64,000 nucleotides of DNA from UBA5239 sp040391785 (GTDB lineage Bacteria > Verrucomicrobiota > Lentisphaeria > Victivallales > Victivallaceae): assembly GCA_040391785.1 (NCBI GenBank), contig JBEBXH010000001.1, forward strand, positions 121,650 through 185,649. The letters run 5' to 3'. A program made the position numbers and the translations under genes. Positions 53,219 through 61,692 of this stretch are shown here, piece after piece. Numbering within the stretch: the stretch's first letter is position 1; every line of letters starts with the position of its first letter. Under the pieces are notes generated by a model, which did not search any database, was not told the origin of the DNA, and saw only the letters and a list, made by a program, of their open reading frames with translations.

Positions 53219-55141
53219 TTATTTTTTAATTCTTAATTCGCACTCCAGTGCGTTGCGCATAACTTCCACCGGCGCTTTTTGCCCGGTCCATATCTCAAAG
53301 GAACGCGCACCCTGATGCAAGAGCATGCCGCGTCCATCGGCGGTTTTTGAGCCGTGGGCCTGCATCCACTGCAATAGTGGCGTGTTCTTGTAAATCGTGT
53401 CGAAAAGCGGCAAGCCTTTGATCAGTTCCGGGTTAACCGGCATCGGATCACCGGGTTTCAAACCGAGGCTGGTGCCTTGGATGACTACTTGCGATCTGGC
53501 CGCGAATGCACGGATGGCGTCTTCGTCGGTCAGCTCGGCACAGGCAATTTCCACCGATGGGTAATGCCGCCGCAATTCATCGACCAGTTCCTCTGCTTTA
53601 CCCAGCGTGCGGTTGGCGAAAAATAAGCTCTTCGCTCCATTGGCTGCGAAGTAAAATGATACTGCCTGTACCGCGCCGCCGCAGCCCAGAAACAGGAGCG
53701 AGGCGTCCTTGATGTCGAGGTCGAATGCCTCTTTCAAGGCGGTAGAGAGCCCGTAGCCGTCGGTCGAATAGCCATGCATTTTGCCGTCTTTGATCGACAC
53801 GGTGTTGACGCTGCCGGCGAGGCGGGCCGACTCCTCGATTTCGTCGAGGAACGGAATGATATGCTGTTTGTGCGGTACGGTGATGTTGAAGCCGAGCAGT
53901 TTGGCACGGGCCTCGACAGCAAATTCGCCCAGTGCCTGCGGGTTTACCTCCACTTTGCCGTAGGGTGAGCCCATGCCGAGCGCTTCAAAAGCGGCGTTCT
54001 GCATCTGCGGCGAGAGCGAGTGCGCCACCGGATAGCCGATGACCGCGTATTGCATGTGGCGCTGATAAAAATGCCGGGGGTTGCCCCATTGGTCGTAGCC
54101 GATGGTTTCGCCGATGGCAAGGATCGATTTTTCCAGGGAGAGTTTGGACTCTTCCGAATTTTCGTTGATGCCGGGTTTGCCGGTATAAAGCTGGTAGCCG
54201 GCGCGGTAACGGGTGTCGGTGACGTTCGGCATCATGACATTGGCGCCGGCCAGCAGCCCGAGCTGCCGTCCCTCCGGCGAAAGCGCCTGCAGCGCGGTGG
54301 TGGCGGCGATGTTCACGTCCTTCAGCAGAATGCGGGCACAGGCGACCATTTTCAGGCCCATCTGCAGCTGGGTTTCCTTGCGGACGTCGAAGTCCGGCAT
54401 GGCCGCGGCCAGCGGAGTGTCCGGGTGCACCAGATACGGCCCCATGCCGATCATGTCGATGTCCATGCGTTGAAAAAAGCGCAGGTCGTGCACCAGATTG
54501 TCAAGCGTCTGGTACGGTAGCCCGATCATGACGCCGGTGCCGGTCTGGAAGCCCGCGGTCTGCAGGTCGCGCAGGCACCGCAAACGCTGTTCATAAGAGT
54601 GATCGGCCGGGTGCAGTTTGCGGTAAAGTTCCGGGTCCGAGGCCTCGATTCGCAGCAGATAACGCTGTGCGCCCGCCGCAAACCAGCGCCGGTAGGTGTC
54701 CAGCGACTGTTCGCCCAGCGACAACGTGATACCGAGCTTGCCGTTGGCGCGGCGGTTGATCTCTTTCAGTACGTCTTCGATGAAGGCGGTGAACTCCTCG
54801 TCGGAGCGCTCGCCGCTTTGCAGGACGACTGAACCGTAGTGATTTTCCAGCGCCCACAGCGCGTCTTCGACGATCTCCTCTTTGGAGAGGCAGAAGCGCT
54901 TGACGTTGTGGTTGCCTTTGCGGATGCCGCAGTACAGACAGTCCTTGGTACAGATGTTGCTGAGTTCCACCAACCCGCGGAAATAGACGACGCGACCCAC
55001 GTACTGTGTTTTGACCGCATAGGCCAGTTCATAGAGCCGCTGCAGTTCCGCCGGATCGGTCAGGGCCAGCAGCTGTTTCAGTGCGGCATCGTCCACCTCG
55101 CCGCCGTTTTCGATTAAAGTAAAAATCTCATTTGTATTCAT
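53219..55141 (-). CDS. hydE-aroE: HydE radical-SAM maturase fused to shikimate dehydrogenase (AroE)
   Basis: 640 residues in one frame. Residues 1-362 are a HydE-type radical SAM protein: YVGRVVYFRGLVELSNICT, the cluster cysteines Cys64, Cys68 and Cys71 (CTKDCLYC), VLQSGERSDEEF, ITLSLGEQS, LLRIEASDP and GTGVMIGLPYQT. Residues 363-640 are a full-length shikimate dehydrogenase: IGYPVAHSLSPQMQN, NITVPHK (catalytic Lys425), STDGYG (Asp461), LGCGGAVQAV for NADP(H), and GMLLHQGARSFEIWTG. Both active sites look intact. HydE helps build the [FeFe]-hydrogenase H-cluster; AroE makes shikimate. An ATG at the junction (54055) could also give a separate AroE. Confidence 0.93.
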   Translation of the reverse strand: MNTNEIFTLIENGGEVDDAALKQLLALTDPAELQRLYELAYAVKTQYVGRVVYFRGLVELSNICTKDCLYCGIRKGNHNVKRFCLSKEEIVEDALWALENHYGSVVLQSGERSDEEFTAFIEDVLKEINRRANGKLGITLSLGEQSLDTYRRWFAAGAQRYLLRIEASDPELYRKLHPADHSYEQRLRCLRDLQTAGFQTGTGVMIGLPYQTLDNLVHDLRFFQRMDIDMIGMGPYLVHPDTPLAAAMPDFDVRKETQLQMGLKMVACARILLKDVNIAATTALQALSPEGRQLGLLAGANVMMPNVTDTRYRAGYQLYTGKPGINENSEESKLSLEKSILAIGETIGYDQWGNPRHFYQRHMQYAVIGYPVAHSLSPQMQNAAFEALGMGSPYGKVEVNPQALGEFAVEARAKLLGFNITVPHKQHIIPFLDEIEESARLAGSVNTVSIKDGKMHGYSTDGYGLSTALKEAFDLDIKDASLLFLGCGGAVQAVSFYFAANGAKSLFFANRTLGKAEELVDELRRHYPSVEIACAELTDEDAIRAFAARSQVVIQGTSLGLKPGDPMPVNPELIKGLPLFDTIYKNTPLLQWMQAHGSKTADGRGMLLHQGARSFEIWTGQKAPVEVMRNALECELRIKK

Positions 55142-55213
55142 AATGTTAATAAAATAGCTCCGCAGTGGGTAAAAATCCAGCTGCGGAGCTAATACAAATG
55201 CGAATTTATGTCA

Positions 55214-57922
55214 TTACTTGTTCATGAGAGAGCTTCCGAACAGATTGAGAATGAGATGGAAGGTCGACTGGGGAGAGTCCGGTGCGAGGTCGCCGAACAG
55301 GCGCCAGCCGTGGTTAAGGCCCATTGGACAACTGGTGACGATGATGCCGCCTTTGCCTTCGCGGCGGAAAAGCATGATGGGCCGTTCTTTCTGGTCTTTG
55401 TCCAGCGCGGAGTAAAATACTTGCCATTTCTCCGGGTACTCGGGGATGTGAACGGCAAATGCCGGATAACTGTTGCCCTGTTCGATTTTGCGCGGCGCGG
55501 TGATGTGTTTTGCCGCATCCGGGGCAACTTTGATCGTGGGCGAATTCAATGCCGCGACCGTTTTGAAGCCGTATTCGGGACTGCCGAAGGCCTGACCGGG
55601 CGGCGTGATGAAGTTCTCTCCGGCGAGAATGACCAGCGCGCCCCGTTCAGCGGCCTGCAGCAGCGGGCCCTTGAAGAACTCTGGCGAAGGAGAGACGGTA
55701 TCGAGCTTCAGCAGGATCACGTCATAGTCGGAGAGATCGCGCTCGACACCTTTGGCGTCAAAGGCGAAGTCAACCGAAAAACCGTATTTATGAGCGGTAT
55801 CGCGGAAGATCGAGGGGGTGCGTTTCTCGAAATCGCGTTTATCCGGCAGGACCAGCAGCCGGCGGCCCGGATCGGTGATTTCCGGAGTGAACACGAGGTA
55901 GCCGAAATTTTTAAATTCGGTTTTATTCTGTAGCTTTTCCGGGTAGAATTTCCGGCCATTGCGGATGCCGATGCGCCAGGCTTCACCGGCCAGCGGCGGA
56001 GCGACGCCAAGGGAATGAAACGGAATGCGGATTTCGCTGCTGCCCGGGGCCGGGCGGAACGTGCGGTATTCGCCGGAGCTTTCGTCAGACGGCGTGGCCA
56101 GAAAGACTTCACTGTCAGGGGCGAGTTGCAGGACAATTTCTTCCGTGTTATAATATACGGAGGCTCCGCTTGCGCCGAGGCGGGCATTCAGGCTCGATTT
56201 GGAATCCTGGCGGAGCGGTACGGGAGTGAAGCTTTCGTGCAGGGTTGAAATGGCGACTTTTTTCAGGTCGGCATACAGGCGTTTTTCGCGCTTGAGATTG
56301 TCCTGGTAACGTGATTCGGTGAGCTTGCTTTCCGCGTTTTTAAGCATGGTTTCGCAGTGTTCCATCAGGCCGGGGACGGCGAAAATCTCTTCGGCCACCT
56401 GATTCGGGCGGCAAAAAACTCCGCTCATGTGCGATTTGACTTTGTCAGCGCCTGCAAGCAGAGTCATATGATATGAAACCATGTCATCTTCCGCGGCTTG
56501 ACCATAAGCAGTGCGGCACCAGTCGCGGATCAGGGTTTCGACCGGGGTATCCGGCTGGAGCATGAGATGCAGATAGAGATAAATGGAGAGGCGGAAGGTG
56601 ACCGAGTTTCTGAATTCGGCCGAAGCTGTCTTCGGCAAGCCCAGGATCAGTTCGGGGGCGAGGCGGTACACGCCCATGTCGCGGTAGCGCCTGATTTCAT
56701 CGGCAATCAGATTGCCCCAGGGCAGGGCGACCACCGGCGAGATGGAGTCGAAGAAATAACCGTAGATGGCGACGTCGATGCCGGTCTTGCGCCACTTCTC
56801 AGTCATGGCGAATGCGGAGGTGTTGGCGCCGCATTCTTTGCTGGTGTGGCTGTAGCAGCGTGACCACGGGCAATGCTCGACCCAGTCCAGATCGTTCAGC
56901 TTGATTCCCGGTTCAGAGGCATAGGCGAGATACGCGAGCGAGCCGACTATGGCGCCCGGCTGCTGCTGTTTGATCCCACGCGCCACCGCATCGGCAAAAC
57001 GGAAATAAATCCGCGAATAACCGCCGCCTTCTTTGAGCGAGGCGAGGCAATCGGCACATTGGCAGTAGCTTTCGTTGTCATGCACGGACAGGGAATATTC
57101 ATTGATGCCGTAATTGAATTTCTGCCCCATTTTTATCAGGTGTCCGGCGACCAGTTTCGCATTGTCGGGCTGGCTCCAGCAGAGTTGGTCCTGGCTGCGT
57201 TTGCCTTCGCGCAGGGCGTAGAGCTCCGGGCGTTCCTTCAGCGGAACCTCGTGAAAGGCGACGTGTCCGCTGTATACGGTACCCATTCCGCAGCGCCGCG
57301 AGCGCGAAATGATGAATTCATAGAGATCACTGTTGCCCTTGTGAGGCAAATCGTACTGCGAACAGCCCTGATAAGTCGCGAAGTTGCGGCTCAGGAACAG
57401 TTCGAAATCCACCGGTCTTTTTTCGTAGCCGCAGAGGCGTATGGTCCGTTGGGTAAAATCCGGGTTGAGGTTGCGCTTGACCCCGGTAAACGATATCGCC
57501 TGATGCTCGGGGATGAATTCGCCGTCTTTGCCCGGCCAGAGCCAGCGCACGCCCACGTTTTCGCGCAGAAACAGGAAGGTGGAGTCGACCACGGCACGCG
57601 GAGTCTGCCCGGTCAGGTACAACACGCCGTCAAGCTCATAAACCGCCAGTTCGTGTTTGCGCTCCGGGGACAAGCCGAGTCGGGGATAGACCTTCTTGAC
57701 GTGCGGGGTGTCGGCGGTGCCGACCACCATGTCGCCGGCTTTGGGAGCGCCGTCCGTGACGATGTCGGGCTTGACTCCGGTGGATTTGAGCCAGACTTGC
57801 TGCAGTTCGCCGGCGGCAAATTCTTCATAGGGAGTAGCGCCGGGGGCAATCAGGATCCGGGAACCGGCCTGCAGGGACAGCAGGCTCATCGCCAGAAGGA
57901 GTATTACGGTAAGAGACTTCAT
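55214..57922 (-). CDS. Secreted DUF4838-type putative glycosidase (triad T5)
   Basis: 902 residues. A signal peptide (~1-19) is followed by an N-terminal domain like that of alpha-glucuronidases (ATPYEEFAAGELQQVW, then MVVGTADTP and FLRENVGVRWLWPG) and a DUF4838 barrel with SVHDNESYCQCADC (Cys287, Cys289, Cys292) and IAIYGYFFDSISP-like strands. The C-terminal ~250 residues resemble a glutamine-amidotransferase-like fold (YDVILLKLD, GALVILAGENF, GGIIVTSCPMGLNHGW). Last gene of T5, 25 bp after the pseudopilin. Enzymatic activity of DUF4838 is not established, so hydrolysis is inferred. Confidence 0.82.
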   Translation of the reverse strand: MKSLTVILLLAMSLLSLQAGSRILIAPGATPYEEFAAGELQQVWLKSTGVKPDIVTDGAPKAGDMVVGTADTPHVKKVYPRLGLSPERKHELAVYELDGVLYLTGQTPRAVVDSTFLFLRENVGVRWLWPGKDGEFIPEHQAISFTGVKRNLNPDFTQRTIRLCGYEKRPVDFELFLSRNFATYQGCSQYDLPHKGNSDLYEFIISRSRRCGMGTVYSGHVAFHEVPLKERPELYALREGKRSQDQLCWSQPDNAKLVAGHLIKMGQKFNYGINEYSLSVHDNESYCQCADCLASLKEGGGYSRIYFRFADAVARGIKQQQPGAIVGSLAYLAYASEPGIKLNDLDWVEHCPWSRCYSHTSKECGANTSAFAMTEKWRKTGIDVAIYGYFFDSISPVVALPWGNLIADEIRRYRDMGVYRLAPELILGLPKTASAEFRNSVTFRLSIYLYLHLMLQPDTPVETLIRDWCRTAYGQAAEDDMVSYHMTLLAGADKVKSHMSGVFCRPNQVAEEIFAVPGLMEHCETMLKNAESKLTESRYQDNLKREKRLYADLKKVAISTLHESFTPVPLRQDSKSSLNARLGASGASVYYNTEEIVLQLAPDSEVFLATPSDESSGEYRTFRPAPGSSEIRIPFHSLGVAPPLAGEAWRIGIRNGRKFYPEKLQNKTEFKNFGYLVFTPEITDPGRRLLVLPDKRDFEKRTPSIFRDTAHKYGFSVDFAFDAKGVERDLSDYDVILLKLDTVSPSPEFFKGPLLQAAERGALVILAGENFITPPGQAFGSPEYGFKTVAALNSPTIKVAPDAAKHITAPRKIEQGNSYPAFAVHIPEYPEKWQVFYSALDKDQKERPIMLFRREGKGGIIVTSCPMGLNHGWRLFGDLAPDSPQSTFHLILNLFGSSLMNK

Positions 57923-57947
57923 TTCATTTCCTTATGTGATTGTATTA

Positions 57948-58646
57948 TTACAGCCAGTGGCGGCTGAGTGTACTAACGTTGAAAAACATGACGCCATCGT
58001 ATCGTCCTTCTCCGGCGCGGATGAATACTTCTTTGACAATGGTCCCATATGCTGTCGGGGCGAGCGTAGCGACATGGCCATCGTGAAAACCGACATTGAT
58101 CATCGACCCGTGCTGGTTGGCGGCGGCTCCCTGACCGTTGAAGGTGGTGGCGGTGGCGTTTGGCGTGCCGTCATTGCTCGCTCCGTCGGTGACAAAATAG
58201 GTCTGGGAGGGGATGGCAAGCTTTTTGATGAAGATGACCCACTGATTGGAGCCGAATCTCTCCACATATTTATTCGGCAGTGCCCCGCCGGCCAGGTTAC
58301 CGGTATAAAAAGCGCCATAGGTATTGTAGACACTGCGTGTGAAGGTGGGTTTGACCGGGGAAGGGCAGTACAGGAAATTGCTTGCTTTGACCTGATCCGA
58401 TTTCATGCCGAACACGTATTCTGTCCACATTTTATCGTAGGACGCGCTGTACAGCATCTGGACCGTACCGTCATTTTCATGACTGTAAAGTTCGCGTCCG
58501 AGGCCGATTTGCTTCATGTTGCTGACACAGGACGCGGTTCGGGCACGCTCCCGGGCCTTGTTCAACGCCGGCAGAAGCATGGCGGCAAGAATTGCGATGA
58601 TGGCGATGACGACCAGCAGTTCGATAAGCGTGAAATATTTTTTCAT
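57948..58646 (-). CDS. Pseudopilin with H-X9-DG motif (triad T5)
   Basis: 232 residues from the ATG at 58646 (AAAGGAACGG upstream); a longer frame to 58679 is unlikely. FTLIELLVV follows MKKY, the shortest leader of the set, with Tyr before the predicted cleavage site. The C-terminus has HGSMINVGFHDGHV, an exact H-X9-DG. It is 48 bp after the regulator stop and 25 bp before the DUF4838 gene, the loosest spacing among the triads. Confidence 0.93.
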   Translation of the reverse strand: MKKYFTLIELLVVIAIIAILAAMLLPALNKARERARTASCVSNMKQIGLGRELYSHENDGTVQMLYSASYDKMWTEYVFGMKSDQVKASNFLYCPSPVKPTFTRSVYNTYGAFYTGNLAGGALPNKYVERFGSNQWVIFIKKLAIPSQTYFVTDGASNDGTPNATATTFNGQGAAANQHGSMINVGFHDGHVATLAPTAYGTIVKEVFIRAGEGRYDGVMFFNVSTLSRHWL

Positions 58647-58694
58647 TTCCGTTCCTTTTGTGATGAGTGCTTTGTTCATTCGACTTCTCCAAAT

Positions 58695-59735
58695 TTAATA
58701 CGTAAAAGTTAATTCATCATTATCTATACCCGGAATAAATGGTTCGATCACCATCGATTCCAGCGCGGTATCTTTTGCCATATGATTCAGCAGCAGCCTG
58801 GCGGCGGTGAGGTACAGGTCCTCGTATACGACCCAGCGGAAGTTCGCACTCTGGCGGTATACCCGGTAATTCAACGGGGTGAAAAATATACCGATGGACG
58901 GGGCCGGATGATATTGATTATCGAGGCACCAGGCGGAGAAATTATAGAACCAGTGCGGCTCCATCAGGATGGCTTCCGGGGGATTTGAATTCATCGAATG
59001 CCGGAAAGCGGGATCGTTGCCCAGGAAATCATCCATGTTCAGGATATTCTGGGGCAAACCGTGCTCAGCCAGGGCTTTCGCATAACCGGCATGATAGCAG
59101 ATGGAGGTATAGTACTCTTCCGACACCGTGGAAAATAACGCGACCCGTTTTTTGCCTTCCTTGATAAACTGCTTGGTCAGGCGGTAGGAGCCTTGTTCAA
59201 AATCCAGTGAAACCGACGGGATGGAATCATTTTCCCTATAGTTACCGATGATCATCATCGGCTGGTGAATGCTATGCATCTGGTGGAGAAACTCCGGAGT
59301 GAGCCAGCCGGTCAGCAGAATGGCGATCGAATTTTTTGCCGCTTCAATGATATCCAGCCCGAATTCATAGACGAATAGCGGATTGAGCCCGACGCCGTTT
59401 TCGGCCAGATAGTTGCGCAGCACATCCTCATGGGGTCCCGTGCCGTTCTGGTCGCGCCGGCCGACATTGATAAAGAGGATGTTGTTCTGGAAACTGCCGT
59501 TTTTCAGTTCCCGGGCCAGATAGGTGCCGGAACCGTGGCGGCTCTCAAGCAGACCGTCGTTCTGCATATCGGTCAGGGCGCGGGATATGGTTATGGCGCC
59601 GTAGGGCAGCGAGGCGGCGAGCTTGCGCAGTGACGGAACCCGGTCCCCGACCTTCAACCCGGATTCCGCAATGGCGGTCATGATCGCCAGACGCGCCTTA
59701 TAATATTTCAGTTGTTTGAATTGCTTATTGTTCAT
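58695..59735 (-). CDS. GntR-type HTH / LacI-type sensor regulator (triad T5)
   Basis: 346 residues from the ATG at 59735; an upstream in-frame start at 59780 lies within the operator region. The winged helix KYYKARLAIMTAIAESGLKVG, VPSLRKLAASLPYGAITISRAL and LLESRHGSGTYLA is GntR-like. The sensor domain is divergent: NNILFINVGRRDQ, IAILLTGWLTPEF, EGKKRVALFSTVSE and PPEAILMEPHWFYNF. First in T5 and divergent from T6 across 184 bp. Its operator candidate at the start site differs from that of T6, suggesting separate ligands. Confidence 0.87.
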   Translation of the reverse strand: MNNKQFKQLKYYKARLAIMTAIAESGLKVGDRVPSLRKLAASLPYGAITISRALTDMQNDGLLESRHGSGTYLARELKNGSFQNNILFINVGRRDQNGTGPHEDVLRNYLAENGVGLNPLFVYEFGLDIIEAAKNSIAILLTGWLTPEFLHQMHSIHQPMMIIGNYRENDSIPSVSLDFEQGSYRLTKQFIKEGKKRVALFSTVSEEYYTSICYHAGYAKALAEHGLPQNILNMDDFLGNDPAFRHSMNSNPPEAILMEPHWFYNFSAWCLDNQYHPAPSIGIFFTPLNYRVYRQSANFRWVVYEDLYLTAARLLLNHMAKDTALESMVIEPFIPGIDNDELTFTY

Positions 59736-59754
59736 TTGAAAAGTGCACCTATTT

Positions 59755-59799
59755 ATAATGACACTATTATAATTATACACATTTTTTCTTAAATGTCAA
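59755..59799 (-). promoter_or_regulatory. T5 promoter and operator
   Basis: On the minus strand TTGACA (59799-59794), 16 bp, TATAAT (59777-59772). The inverted repeat ATAAT (59755-59759)/ATTAT (59766-59770) covers the predicted start site near 59765. Confidence 0.62.
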
Positions 59800-59851
59800 G
59801 ACTTCAAACCTGGATTTGGAAATAAAATATCCGGATTATTTCAAAGCGGTA

Positions 59852-59906
59852 TTGACTTTGCCGGAAAAACCGTTATAATATTAAAAGAATGCTATTATAA
59901 AAGCAT
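59852..59906 (+). promoter_or_regulatory. T6 promoter and operator
   Basis: TTGACT (59852-59857), 16 bp, TATAAT (59874-59879). The inverted repeat ATGCT (59889-59893)/AGCAT (59902-59906) lies just after the predicted start near 59886. Confidence 0.65.
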
Positions 59907-59919
59907 AGCGGAGCACGAA

Positions 59920-60951
59920 ATGATACGAGTTTTAAAATATAACGAAGCGAAATTCAAGATCACGCAGATGATCCAGCAGGATGGTCTGCAGGTGGGGGAC
60001 AAGCTGATGCCGGAGCGCGAGCTGGCAGCGCAGCTGGGCATGAGCATCATTTCCGTGCGCCGGGCGCTGGAGGAATTCCAGGATGCGGGAATTGTTCGCA
60101 AAGTCTCCGGGGTCGGGACCTTTTACAGCGGCAATTTGAAGGTGGAGACGTATCAGGTCAAGGTGGCACTGATCAATATCGACGATTACTTGTATCCGGA
60201 CAGCTACAGCATCTGGGCGTTGGAGGAAGCGTTGGTCCCATATCATGGAACCTACAAGATTTTCCATGTCCGGACCGATGTTCAGCCGGAGGTATTGGAC
60301 GAGCTGCGCGAATTCGATAAAATCATGGTCACCGGCTTCCTGAACGCTTCCTGGATCGAATGCCTGGGCAGCCTCGGCAAGCCGACCCTGCAGATCGGTG
60401 ACAGTACGTTTAAAACCACCTTGTCCAAGGTCATTCCGGACTGGAGTGACGCCATCGCGAGGGTATTCGAGCAGTTTCCGGAAGTGGATAGACGCCGCTT
60501 CGCGTTTCTGCTGCCGCACTCGGAAACGTCGACTTATGCCACTCAGCTGCGCGAATTCATCGTCGACCATATAAGCCGGGCCGGAGTATTACCCGATGAA
60601 TCAATGTTGGCGCATATTCCGCGCAATATGCCGATCACGGCGATCAATGAGTTTCTGACGCGTGAAAACGGCAAATTCGATGTGTTGGTGATCGAGCGCG
60701 GCAGTCTGACGCCGTTTCTGCTGGCGCCGGTTCGGGACAGCCTCAAGGCCGACATGCCGAAACTGGTGATGGCCGAGTCGGCGACACTGCCGGACGATTT
60801 TCTCGTGTTGGGGAGCTTCCATCAACTGGTTTTTGACAGCAACACGCTGACCAGGGCGATTGAACTTTTCTTCAACAAACCGTGTGATTTCTTTTCAAGC
60901 AATGAGACCGAGTATATCAAAACCAGAATAAATTCTCCATTAACAATATAA
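59920..60951 (+). CDS. GntR-type HTH / LacI-type sensor regulator (triad T6)
   Basis: 343 residues. The winged helix YNEAKFKITQMIQQDGLQVGD, LMPERELAAQLGMSIISVRRAL and IVRKVSGVGTFY is GntR-like. The sensor part (KVALINIDDYLYPDSYSIW, DKIMVTGFLNASWIE, FDVLVIERGSLTPF, LPDDFLVLGSFHQLVFD) keeps only a faint LacI-type pattern, as in the T5 regulator. First gene of T6, 12 bp before the pseudopilin. GGAG lies 6 bases before the ATG. Confidence 0.87.
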   Translation: MIRVLKYNEAKFKITQMIQQDGLQVGDKLMPERELAAQLGMSIISVRRALEEFQDAGIVRKVSGVGTFYSGNLKVETYQVKVALINIDDYLYPDSYSIWALEEALVPYHGTYKIFHVRTDVQPEVLDELREFDKIMVTGFLNASWIECLGSLGKPTLQIGDSTFKTTLSKVIPDWSDAIARVFEQFPEVDRRRFAFLLPHSETSTYATQLREFIVDHISRAGVLPDESMLAHIPRNMPITAINEFLTRENGKFDVLVIERGSLTPFLLAPVRDSLKADMPKLVMAESATLPDDFLVLGSFHQLVFDSNTLTRAIELFFNKPCDFFSSNETEYIKTRINSPLTI

Positions 60952-60963
60952 GGAGTCAGGAGT

Positions 60964-61689
60964 ATGCAAAAACAAAGAAGATGGAATTTTACGCTTATTG
61001 AGCTGTTGGTAGTTATTGCTATTATAGCGATACTTGCCGCCATGCTGCTGCCGGCGCTGAACAGTGCCCGTACCCGGGCGCGCAATTCGCAGTGTACCAA
61101 TAATTTGAAGCAGCTCGGCAGCTGCAATTTGCTGTATGCGGGGGATTATGACGATTTCTGGGCCAGCCAGGGAGCCACGGACTGCTGGATGAACGGGCTG
61201 GCGCGTTATTATGATCAATTCAGCGGCGGCTGGTATGGACCGGGCAGTACATTGAGGACTTTTCTGGAAGATGAACTGGTACCGTATCTTGTCGGTCAGG
61301 TTCCCCCACTCAAAGCGGAGAATTACAGGATGGTCACCAAATATACCGTATGCCCCGGGGCGTGGAACCTGCCCGATTTCAGCACGCTTGAGTATCATGA
61401 CAGCGATGATGCGAGCTGGTGGGCAGCCGGTAGCAGTTACGACCTGGGACGGTCGCTGGGGGATCTGTTCCGGGTGGGCGGTTCGGGCGTCAAGACGGGC
61501 GGCGTATATATGCCCGGCAGTGCGGCATTGTTGATCGACCGCAATAAGCTCTTCTACAGTTATCACGGCGCGCTTTTCAAGCCGAATGTTCTTTATGCGG
61601 ACGGGCATGTCAACATGGCGAACGGGCAGAAGGAATGTGACGATCTTAATCCCTGGTCACTGGACAATCAGAAATATTGGAAGAAATAA
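60964..61689 (+). CDS. Pseudopilin (triad T6)
   Basis: 241 residues. FTLIELLVV follows MQKQRRWN, with Asn before the predicted cleavage site. The C-terminal motif is relaxed: the His in YHGALFKPNVLYADGHV is 11 residues before Asp-Gly. The middle region is tryptophan-rich (WASQGATDCWMNG, DDASWWAAG), which could mean a carbohydrate-binding surface. GGAGT precedes the ATG; the DUF4838 gene starts 3 bp after the stop. Confidence 0.92.
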   Translation: MQKQRRWNFTLIELLVVIAIIAILAAMLLPALNSARTRARNSQCTNNLKQLGSCNLLYAGDYDDFWASQGATDCWMNGLARYYDQFSGGWYGPGSTLRTFLEDELVPYLVGQVPPLKAENYRMVTKYTVCPGAWNLPDFSTLEYHDSDDASWWAAGSSYDLGRSLGDLFRVGGSGVKTGGVYMPGSAALLIDRNKLFYSYHGALFKPNVLYADGHVNMANGQKECDDLNPWSLDNQKYWKK

Positions 61690-61692
61690 CGG

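Noticed and set aside
54040..54070. Possible sequencing error creating the HydE-AroE fusion
   Set aside because: Both domains are full length and in the same frame with no ambiguous homopolymer at the junction; kept as a real fusion but flagged for resequencing.
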